A stretch of 64,000 nucleotides of DNA from Tenrec ecaudatus (taxonomy: Eukaryota > Chordata > Mammalia > Afrosoricida > Tenrecidae). The translations under genes and the position numbers were made by a program. Location: contig NC_134534.1 in assembly GCF_050624435.1 (NCBI RefSeq), forward strand, positions 66,611,501 through 66,675,500. Reading direction: 5' to 3'. Shown one piece after another: positions 23,001 to 35,000 of this stretch. Below the pieces are notes generated by a model. That model had not been told where the DNA came from. It saw only the letters and a program-made list of their open reading frames with translations, and did no database searches. Numbering within the stretch: the first letter of the stretch is position 1; each line of letters opens with the position of its first letter.

Positions 23001-26000
23001 GAAGGCCTTTGTGGGTTTTGTTTGTTATGATAACCGATAACCTCACGCAAACTGATTTTTTAAAATTAATCTTTAACAAGTTAACTCCATTTAGGACATG
23101 AGTTTTTCAAGAGAGAGAGAGAGAGAGAGAAGTCTTATTTGGGAATTCCTCATTATCTTGTGAAAATAAGTTAAGAACAGAATGTGAACTTCTACCACCT
23201 CAACATTTCATAAGGAGGAAACTCGTGTCACCCATGACACATCCTCTTCAGGTATAATAAAGGAGAAGAGACGTGGCAGAAGCAGGTGAGCTCTCCAAAA
23301 ATCTTCTATTCCTCCCTACCCCAGTAGACAGTGGGCATCTGTGTGGATGGTGAGTTTACTACATATTCCACATCCCCCCCCACCCCCGTTCTGACTGCTG
23401 CTCATTGTGTGCCTCTCCGGAATATGTAACTTTTCAGTGCTGCAGGGCTAATGTGCATATTCCCTGACTATAGGTACATTAATATGAAAGGTTGTGTACA
23501 GAGAGCCCTAGTGGCCTCATGTGTTACATATTGGTCTACTAACTACAAAGGAAGCCATTAGACCCCTCCGGCCACCCTCTGGGAAAAAGATGAAGCTTTC
23601 TGCTCCTGGGAAGATTCGCAATCTCAGAGACCTACTGGGCCAGTTAGGTATTCGGTGTCTTTTACAGCCACTGTGAGTTGAAATCCATCTGATGGCAGTG
23701 TGTTTCGTTTGTTAGTTGGCTGGATTTTAGCACGTACAAAGAGGAGGGAGGAGATGGTCCTGACCCCAGTGGTCAAGGAGAATCCTGTCAGGGGAGACAG
23801 CCTCTAACAAATCATCACAGGCCTGGCAGGCAAAGTTGTACAGTGATAATATGTAAAGATTACAGTAAAGTCATAGCGAGTAAGAGAGACAAGAGAGAAA
23901 GGAAAATGAAGGAGTCAGACACATTTCACAGTAGCATGCTCACCTCAGCCCCGCTTGGTGGGCCACGTGGGGATGTGGAAGTTGGGAATGGCAGGAGAGA
24001 GAGCAATTTATTTCTAACCAAGGCTCATGTATCTTTTTGGGGACATGCAAGCCCTCTGATTACAGGTAAAGACATACGTCACAGGAAGGGGTTGTACTAT
24101 AAGTAATATAGTAATGAAAGGGGGGGATATAAGGGTATACATACAATAGGAAAGGGAGGGATTGGGGGTACGCCTGTGACAAGATGGGTGGATCCTAGAT
24201 TCAGGATGGCAGCCTAACTTTGGGTGTCACTGAGCAGATTTGACCTGTTCTAAGCTCTGCAGGGAAACAATCTCTATCTTATCAATAGGGTGTGAGCCCC
24301 ACCCTACAGTGGACCAGACAGTAGTCTGATTGCTTTGCATGGCTGAATGCCTTCAGGGATAATTTAAAAAAATAATTTTATTAGGGGTTCATACAACTCT
24401 TATCACAATCCATACATACATCAATTGTGTAAAGCACATTTGGACATTCATTGCCCTCATCATTCTCAAAACATTTGCTCTCCACTTAAGCCCTTGGCAT
24501 CAGCTCCTCATTTCCCCCCTTCTCCCCACTCCTTCCTCCCACATGAACCCTTGATAATTTATAAATTATTTTGTCATATCTTACACTGTCAGACATCTCC
24601 CTTCACCCACTTTTCGGTTGTCTGTCCCCCAGGGAGGAGGTGATATGTAGATCCCTGTAATCGGCTCCCCCTTTCTACCCCACCCTCCCACCACACTCCT
24701 GGTCCTGAAGGACCTCCACTCAGCACTGGTCCTTAAGGGATCGTCTGTCCTGGATTCCCTGTGTTTCCACTTCTTATCTGTACCAGTGTACATCCTCTTG
24801 TCTAGCCGGATGTATAAGTTAGAATTGGGATCATGATAGTGAGGGGAAGTGGTGGGGGACGCATTTAAGCATCTGACCTCCCACCAATGTGCTGGAAAAC
24901 AGCCTCTTGGGTTTGACATATCTTTGGAGGAGAAAAAGCTGGAAAAAAGTCTTTTTACATCCCACAGAATCCCAGGAGCCTGAGGAGGAGTAATTCCTTG
25001 GGGATTGGACAGTCATTTTAAACTACTGATAAAGCAAATAACATGTGGGTGTTTTGTAGTATGATATACAGTGGAATATGGGGTTAGATTGTAGGCTGGC
25101 AGGCCAAAGAGGACAGTTATTTAAATCCCTGTATTTAATCATTCTTGCAGTTACAAAGACCCTCCTTTTTATATAAATAATTTTATTGAGAGCTCATACA
25201 ACTCTTATCACAATGTATCCATCCATCCATTGTGACAAGCATATTTGTACACATGTTGCCATCATCATTTTCAAAGTATTTTCTTTCTACTTGAGCCCTT
25301 GATATCAGCTCCTCATTTTTCCCCTTCCCTCCCCTTCCCTTCCTCATGAACCCTTGATAATTATAAATTATTGTTATTTTTTAATGTCTTACACTGCCAA
25401 AAGTCTCCCTTTACCCCCTTGTGCGTTGTCCATCCCCCTGTGAGGGGGTTATAGGTAGGTCATTGTGATCAGTTCCCTCTTCATCCCCCACCTTCACCTT
25501 CCCCTCCTAGTATGGCTACTCTCCATATTGGTCCCAACAAAGACTCTTTTATCTTACCTTAATTCCTCATCCCGAATTTAATGACTGTGTGAGGCCAGGT
25601 TGACGGAGAAACAAATCCAGTGACACCTATGTACAAGAAAGAGTTTTATATCAAGAAGTAATTTTATATTGAGAAAATATTCCAACCCAATCCAACTCAA
25701 GTCCATAAATCTGATATTAGTCCATAAGTTCCTCCCTAGACTCACGCAGCCACATGCACTGATGCAAACTGCAGGAAAATCGCAGGTTGGTGGGAGCAAA
25801 GTTGTGTGGCTCCAATGGCAGTGGAAGCAACAGGTCTCAGAGTGGTGTGCCAGCAGGAAGATGAAGGCAGAGTGAAGAGGGTGGGAGAGCCAGTGTTCCA
25901 GGCCCTCTTTCTGAGAAGGCCATGCCCACAAGGAGGCACCATCAGACTATCAGACTGTGACCTGATTGACAGGTTGAGCTTTCCCTGCCCCTCCTACACT

Positions 26001-29000
26001 TTTATATATCTTCAAGTTGACATGAAATTATTTAACTACCACAAGTACATTTTCTCTTGGCAAAGAAAATTCCTTTGTCTCTTCATTGCACTTCTTATAT
26101 CTTAGATTACAACCCTTAAGTCCATGTGAAATCTTTCCCTAAGGCCTTTATTGTTACAGAAACTACAGGCATGGCATTAGAAAATGCACATTTACTGAAT
26201 GGGCCTAACCAAGAATTTGCTGGTGCCAGCTTTCCGTCCATAAGCATTTAATGCTTTCCAAGAATATTATTGATCTTATTGTAACAATGATGAATCCTTT
26301 TGGATGAAGATAACTTGTTTGTTTGTTTACTGTGAAACCATTCCCTTTAAATGCTTACATAAGCTTGTTGGAGATAACGTTTTTTCATTTGTGTGTGCAT
26401 CTAGGTGACTTTTGGTAAAAGTGCATGTAGATTACAGAGCTTCCTCAAAAAACGATGCAGATCCCGGGGATACGATGATATGAATGCCTCTCCATTGCAT
26501 CATGCTGCAGAAGAAGGTGAACTAGAACTGATGGAGATGATCCTCAATGACTCCTGTTGTGAAGGTATCTGATTGTCCCAATGGATGCTCCATAGACCCA
26601 CGATCCCTTTAGATTTATTGGAAAGAGTAGCCTGAGGTTGCTGAAGGGTAACCTTATGTAATTCTTAAGAGAATATCATTACCAGATTTTATGGGACCTG
26701 CATATCTCACTCAGGAGCCTGGGTTATGTGTTGGGTGTCTAACCACAGGATCAGCAGTTCAAATCCACCAGCTGCTCTGCAGGAGAAAGAGGAGACTTTG
26801 CACACCCATAAAACGTTCATCTCTGAAAGCCACAAGGGCAGTGATACTCTGTCCTATAGAGTCTTTATGAGTCAGAGTGGCTTAGCAATGGGTTTGGTTT
26901 TTTGGAGTGTTGCTCAGATTTTCATTCAACTCACTGCCATTATGTCAATTCTAACTCAGAGTGATGCTCTAGAAGCTATTGGGAGAGACTGGAGCCTAGA
27001 AATGTATACCATGCTCGGTAAAGCAGAGGAGCGGCAAAAAGGAGGGAACCCCTGACAAAATGCATTGATGCTACGGCTGCTGCCGTGCACTCAAATGTAA
27101 GACTGGTGGAGAAAGCGGTGCTTTGTTCTAGTCAACGTTCTCCGTTGCGACGACTTGACAGCACCTACCAATAGCCAGCATCTCCATGTGTGGAAATGGC
27201 TTTGGTCATACTGAATCTGAGAAGTCCAGGAGACATCTGTTAGGGAATATCCAGTAAACAAATAGAAACATAAAATGGATGTCCTCCCACCCACAGAGCC
27301 ATTGTTACGCAAAGTAGATGAAGCATTGGAAATGTATGAAAACCCTTCAAGGAGACCTACAATGGGATGACAAAGGTATTTAAAGGTAGAGCACCAACAT
27401 GAGAGGACACAAAATAGGGGAAAACAAGCAAGGATGGTGAAGACGCCACCAGTAAAGAGTGTGATAGATGAAAAGTTGAGCTTACAGGTATGAATGGAGA
27501 AGTCACTGAGCTATGAGCTAGAACGACCAATTGCCACGGAGATAATGTAGAATGAAGGTCACCATACTCATTGAACACCCGTGGCTGTTGAGTCAGTTGT
27601 GACTCATAGTAACTCTGTAAGACCAAGTAGGACTGCCCAATTGGATTTCCCAGGCTGCAATCTGTACCTAAGCAGACTTTCTGATCTTTCTCCAGCAGAG
27701 GGTTTGGTGGATTTGAGCAGTTGACCATTTATTAGCAGCCAAGAAGTTAACCTTCCCCTGCTACCAGAACCCCTGCTACCAGAACCGTAAAACTCACAAC
27801 TGAAAGTTCTCAATGAACTTTGCATAACTGAGCCCAGAAAAGAGAGAACAGCCAATTCAAGTACTTTGATTGGTGAATAAGCTCTTATTTAATAAACTTT
27901 TCATGAAATACAATGTTGAAGAATCTTTGTCACAATCAGAGAGAATGGTCAAAGAATGTGTATATGTGTTGTTGGAAATGAGAAACTTGGATGAATGAAA
28001 AAGGTTAATGGATAAATAATAAAAGCAAGAGGAAAATGGAAAGCATTCAGATATCCTATGTGGTCCCTATGTTATATTTTGGGTATATAATTTTCCTCTT
28101 CCCCAGACACACATTAATTTATAAATATATAAATAATAATTTATATTGTACAATTTAGATATACATATAATTTATATTTAAATATATGAAATATATAGTT
28201 TATATTATAAAATATGATGAATTAAATGACATATATAAATATATAATCAGTAAAGTGGAGAGCAATATAAATTTTCCAATAGATAGAAGATGCGACAAAA
28301 TGAAAAGGCATATTCTCCCATACAAGTACTAACCAGCCCGACCCTGCTTAGCTTCTGCGATCAGATGAGATTGGGCGCGGTTTGGTCGTAGACAAAAAGG
28401 CATTTTCTAAATGTTGAGCCCACAGGCTTGTAGAAATATGTGGGATCTATGCATGTTGTGAAGGGGCTCAACCTCAACTGTTAAACATATGCTTTGTTAG
28501 TTTCATGTCATTTTTTCATAATACTTTTTGAGCAATTGCCATGCGGTCATCATTCTGCTAAGGTGTCTAAAGACATTTTTATGTTAATTTACCAATGATC
28601 TCGCAAGGTTCGGAGGACTAGGAGAAATCTCGGAGTGCCGAAGTAACCTACACAACTCCTTACTAGCTGTGTCAACTTGGCAGGGTTCTTAACATCTATA
28701 AACCCCGACTTTTCATCGGGATTGCAGTAGTTCGGGCATTTTGCAAGCGTATTGGTTGGGTTGAGTAATTGTCTTAAGGAGCCTACTAAAGTGCCTGGCA
28801 AGTAGTTATTGCTTTTACTGTTGTAATTTCTCTCAATACCTTACAACGAACACAAGATTCATCTTGGAGATTAAAAACCTAGAGCAACAAGAGGTTCTAT
28901 TTCTTACCACGTGATAGGGAGACAGCTCTTTTGATGAGGTAAGTGTCATAGGTCCATGTCTCCACCACAGGTGTTCAATGTAGGATTCCAAAGAACTCAG

Positions 29001-32000
29001 GATGTATTTTTCTTTTTAATAGAGAAGACACAGTCTATTACAAAGGCCCTTGAGTCTGAAGAGTGTGGTCAGGAGGTCTTGGATAAGAAGCTAAGTCATA
29101 TTTTGGTATCTTTTGGTATCTTTTTCTAGAGGTGAATGTGATGGACAATTATGGAAATACTCCCTTGTACTGGGCTGCAAACAAAAACCAGATCAGAAGC
29201 GTCCAATTTCTTCTCAGCCGAGGAGCAAACCCCAACCTCCGGAACTACAACATGATGGCCCCTCTCCACATAGCTGTGCAGTATGGATACAATGAGTTGG
29301 TGAAGGTGAGGTTCCCAATGGCTCACGTGTGGTGGCTTGTAAGCTGTGACCCAAATTTGGCTCCGTGCCTGGGAAGAACGGCCAACCAAAGGTGCCAGAG
29401 CAAATGAAGTGTAGTGACTGCTGGTTTCCTTCACTCTTGACCAACTGGTGATGGGGGTGGTGATGAAAATAACAATAGCAATATTTTAGCCTTTATTGGA
29501 TAGTTCTTGTGTATCAAACACTTACTTAATAGCTTTCTGTGTTTCAGCTTCTCCAGGCCTTATTTAATGACACAAACTATGAACTAAAATTGACACTGTC
29601 CCCATCTTATACCTGAGGAAACTGAGGCACATAGAAAATGACATAACTCACCTATATCACGTAAATGGCGAAAACAGGAGGCACCAGTTTTGAGTTTATC
29701 TTTGATTCTAAATGAAGACTTACATTTACCTGAACCGTTTAATGACTGGAAAGAGGAAGGTGATGAGTGTGACTCAGGAAACGGGAAACCGTAATTTATG
29801 ATCTGACGTTTGGGTTGACGAATGGATGGCATGCCATAGTATTGGTAAAGCCCCCCACCCCCATAAGGTTAAGAATGACTGGGATCAAATATTTGATACT
29901 GAGAGAAGAAAAGTAAAATGAAAATCCAAACCAGTCGATGTTAAGTGGGTTCGGATTCACAGGGACCACGGGTGTGTCAGAGTAGAACTGTGTTCCATAA
30001 GGTGCCCCAGCGACTGATGCTTTTCAAAATAGTTCCACACCTTCTTCCCAGCCGCTCAGGGTAGATTCAAACCTCCAACCTTGCAGTTGGTAGCTGAGCA
30101 CTTAGCCATTTGCACCACCCCGGGAGGAGGCCATCCTCCAAGCATACCAGGTAAGAGCTAGGCCGTAGTCTTTAACCTACACCTCCTGGTCCTCTGACTG
30201 TGTTTCCACACCTTAGAAAAGAGGTATGCATGCTGAAGTGGTATGCAATTTCAAATAGATTGTGTTCAAGGCGTTCATTTATAAGACAGGTGATTTGGGA
30301 TGTGTGTTAGTCTGGGTAGATTAGAGAAACAAATCCATGGACACACATATGTGTATAAGAAAGAGATTTAGGGGGGAGTGGGGAGGGAGGGGGAAGGAGA
30401 AAAAGGAAAATGAGCTGATTCCAGGAACCCAATGGAAGGTGAATTTTGAGAATGATGAGGGCAACAAATATATAAGGGTGCTTTACTCAATTGATGTATG
30501 TATGGATTGTGATAAGAGTTGTATGAGCCCCAATAAAAAGATTAATTAAATTAAAAAGAGAGATTTATATACAAGAGCAACTGAACATTGAGAAAGCATC
30601 CCAGCCCAGTCCAGATCAAGTCCATAAGTCCAATATTAGCCCATATTTCCGATATCAATCTATGAAGTCCTCTTCAGACTCACAAAACACATGCGACACT
30701 GCCGAATGCAGACCACAGGCCAGTGGGTAGAAAGTCTTTGGATCTAGTGTCATTGGAAACATCTCAGCACTAGCAAGGGCCTGTCTCTCTGTGGCTTCTC
30801 TGGCTCCCGAGGTCTGGTTGTGTCCATGTGGCTTGTCTTCTGCAATGTCTCCCAGGGAGCAGCAGAGAGAGAGAGGGGGGTGTCTCCTGCCTCCAAGGAG
30901 GAAGTTCCAGATTTCCCAGAATTCTCATAAGGCCATGCCCACAGAAGTATCATTGGCTATCTCCAGATTGACAGTCTAGACTCTACCCCCACTCTTAACC
31001 CTTAAATTGACACCAGATTAGGTGACTAACACAGGATGTCTAACAATTTTTCCTATAGAAACAATATTATGAATAGTGATGTGGCTATTGTGCCAGAACA
31101 TACCCCAACCTACTTTGTCTAAAATCAGGAAATAGATCCCAGAAGTATTCCTGAGTTTCTCCCTGGTGACAGAGACCTTGACTTCAGTTAGCTTGTAGAG
31201 GGGGTGAGATGGGAACCCTTTCCCACTTTCCTACTATATATATGTAGCTCTGTCATTATACCTAACACATACAGCATGGAATGAAGGTTCAAGTTCTTTT
31301 GTCATCCACCGACCAGTTGTGTCTGTGTAAAGGAAGGGACCGTGTCTCACCAAGTATCTCTAGTATCTTAGTAAGTATATCTAGTATTGTGTCTTACTTA
31401 GGTATCTCTAGTCTTCAGTGCAGTGCTAGTAAATGATGGGTGTTGACTGGAATCAACTGATTAAGGGGTTCATGGGGTACTGACTACAGAAGAACAAGCT
31501 GAGATGATAGCACACCAAAAAAAATGGGTAAGGCTTCTGCCAGCAGTTGTAGAGAGTGAGATGATATCTGATAAGATTGTTGTTATTAATAATAATCTGC
31601 ACTCTTCCTGAGCCAGATGGTGCTTCAGTTTAATTTGGCTTGAGCCTCTAGTCACTGCAGGGCCCCACAGAGATGTCATTTGTGCCCCCATGGAGTTTCT
31701 TTTGAAGGCTCTTTTCGGAAACAAATAGTCATTGACTTAATTAATCTTGGCTATGAAACTATGATTTGGGAATTCAAAGGCAACTAGCAATGAAAATACT
31801 CTGGCTAATTGGAAATGAGAAATCTCTAGACCAACAAAGAATTGTAAGTATCACATAGGAATAGAGAAGAATGTTCATAAATAAGCAAATTCTGATTTAT
31901 ACATTAGATGTTGCACATAATGGAGCTTTTCCTGGGTGAGAAGGAAAATAGAGTTATAAGAGAATTGAAATTGTCTATCCGATTTGGGAGTACAGCTAGG

Positions 32001-35000
32001 AGTGCATCTAAAGCTATTTTCAAATCCCCTTGTTTTGCTAAAGATTAAGAAAAGAAGGAGAAACAATGTTAGGTGACTCCTTGCATACTTCCAAGCAATA
32101 GTATTGCTGGCCTGCCTCTTCCAGGTATGCCCATGGGCCAGAATTTCAGGGAGTCCCACCAGCCCTTGTCATTCTTGTCTGCTTCCCTACTGTCTGCTCT
32201 GTTAGCTTTTCCCCAAACCTTTCACAGTTGCCTACAGAGTTTAAAATTGAAAATAATCATTATCTTTATATCTCCTAGTAGTCTTTTTTTGATCATTTTA
32301 TTGGGGGCTCTTACAACTCTTGTTATTCTGCATACATCAATTGTATCAGACATATTTGTACATATATTCCAGCGTTCTTTTCTAGACATTTACTTTCCAC
32401 TGAGCCCTTGGGATCAGCTCCTCATCCCCAACCCCAACCCTTGTGGCCCCTTGATAGATTATAGATTGTTAATTATTTTCAAATCTCACACCAACCGTTG
32501 TCTCCCTTTCCCTGTTTTCTGTTCTTCCCCCTGGATGGGTGTGTGGTTATGTGCTATTCTTTGTGATCAGTAGCCCCCTCCCTCCCCACCTCTCCCCCCT
32601 CTTCCTCCTACCCTTTTGGTACCTCTATTCCCATTTCTGTTCCTGGGTTTCATGTGTTGTGAGTTTTATCTCTTGCCTATACCTATGTACATGCTCCTGT
32701 CTAGTCCAAAGTGAGAAGCAGCACTGGGATCATGATAGCAGGGGGTGACGAGGCCTAAAGGGATCAGAGGCATACTGCGTGACCCATTGGTGCTCTACTG
32801 CACCCTGATTGACTCATCCCCTCCTTGTGACCCCTCTGTGGGGGTTGTTCCATTGTCCATAGATGGGTTTTGAGTCTCCGCTCCAACCACCCTCCATTAT
32901 CACCAATGAATTTTTGTTTGTTTACTGTTTGTTATGAATTTTCTGATGACCGTTACCCGGTCTCAACACCTCACGATCTCACCAGCTGGTGTGCTTCTTC
33001 CATGTGGGCTTGTTGCTTCACTGTTGAATGGCTGCTTGTTTAACTTCAAGCCTTTAAGACCCCAGCCACTATATCTTTTAATAGCATCATCCTCCGTCTT
33101 TGCCACATCTGCTTATGCACCCATTTGGTCTTCAGCGATCCTATGGGGGTCGGGGGTGAGCATCACAGAATGCAAAGTGTTCTTGTATTGAGGGAAGGTA
33201 TGAGCCAAGGCCCAAGGTCCTTCTGCAGCCTCAATGTATTGCCTCATAAATATATGTACATAGGCCAATACCTCTATTGTTATGGATTAATGTATTTATA
33301 TAAATGCACACTTCTGTTAATCTTCCTATCTATCACCTAGTATTCCTGAACAGCCAGCCAATGACAGTTACACACCTCCTTGGGCCACTGTTTGCCTCAA
33401 GATTAGAGAGTAGGTGCTTAGTTCTCAATGATATAGAGACTTTACATCTTGGGGGTGGATCTCCCAGTATTCAGTTGTATGGTCGTCCTGTGGCCCCTCT
33501 TAGCTCCTCATCTATGTGTCCCTTGCAAGGCTCCTTTGTTGAGTTTCCACACTTGCCAGGTAATGACTACATTAACTAAGACTCTGTGACATATAAATGG
33601 TCGCAGATCTTTAACAGAATGTGTCTGTGGTAGTGCATGTATAACACAGGAATATTAAAAATCTAATTATTTATGATTGCAAGAAGGAAAAATAACTAAT
33701 AGCCATTTATTTGGTCGATGATGTGAGTCTGTCACTTATACAAAAGGAAAGTACTTAAGTCCATAGAATGACTTGCATTCCTACTTCCTTCATCCGTTAA
33801 TACTTTTCTTATATACTCATATATAAAAGTATCGGTAATATTTCTGAGTACTAATTAGTAAGCCTAATTATTTTACTGATGCTACATTGGGCCACTCTAT
33901 TAGCAAGGGGATTCTAGTAGGATCATGTATTTTTGTTTAGTTTTTTTAAGGAATAGCCTGTGTGAATTTTTTTTCTACAATTGTAATTATGTATTATGAT
34001 GTTGTTATAGTCTGGTTGCAAAAAAACCAACAAAAAAGCCTCTACTGGGTTAATTCCTGGATTTTTCTCTTGGGAGAGACATTTATATGAAAGAATTATT
34101 GTTAGACTGAATAGAAAGTAACAATTGGCTAAAGATTTATAGATTCTTGCCCAATAACTGGCTGACAGTCAACCGTGTAAAAGAATAAGGGAGACCTAAC
34201 TTTCCTTAGAAAAAATACTTAGACATTTTATCCAGAATGCTAATTACTTACATCTTAGCATGTAAGAAACAACTCCAGATAAAGTTTAAACCAACTGTGA
34301 TAAGCTATGCAATGTAACAGGGATCTGTATTACTTCTACTGAAGAGAATGTTCAATTGGCAGTTTTCAGAATTCATGCCACATAGGTAGAATAAAATGAT
34401 AAAGTATGGAGAGATGTACATTAATATCCTCAGCCCTTATGCTGCTTCCAATTCCTTAATTCAACATTGCCTTAATCAATGTGATAGAGTTATCAACATT
34501 TGTGTTTGAGAAATTTATTTAGTAGCTATTATATACAAGGTTTTTTCCAGGTGATTTTTAATTGTGTGAGGAGGTTAGAAATCGGAATAGAATGTGGGGT
34601 CGTGGAATCAGAAATCTTATTGCCCAGTGTGAGACATAATAACTTCTACATTTGTTTTAATTGTTATTACTATTTTTTATCTTTCTGGTTTCTTTATATA
34701 TATAAATCATTTTATTGGGGGCTCTTAAAGATCTTATAATAATACATACATCAATTGTATGAAGTGCAATTTATACATATGTTGCCATCATTTTCAAAAT
34801 TTTTTTCTACTTGAGCCCTTGATATCAGCTCCTCTTTTTCCACTTCCTCCCCTACCCTTATGAACCCTTGATATATCATAAATAATCGTTATGTACATAT
34901 CTTACACTGTTTGCTGTTTCCCTTCATCTACATTTCTGTGTATGATTGATTTCCCCCTTCTCCCCTCACCTTTCCCCTATCGCTATTCCCATTCCTGTTT

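Noticed and set aside
28313-28393. Functional 5S rRNA gene
   Set aside because: The internal deletion and missing 3' third rule out a working gene.
32073-32573. 166-codon open frame on +
   Set aside because: It overlaps a reversed L1 3' UTR rich in C and T, which reads as low-complexity hydrophobic sequence.
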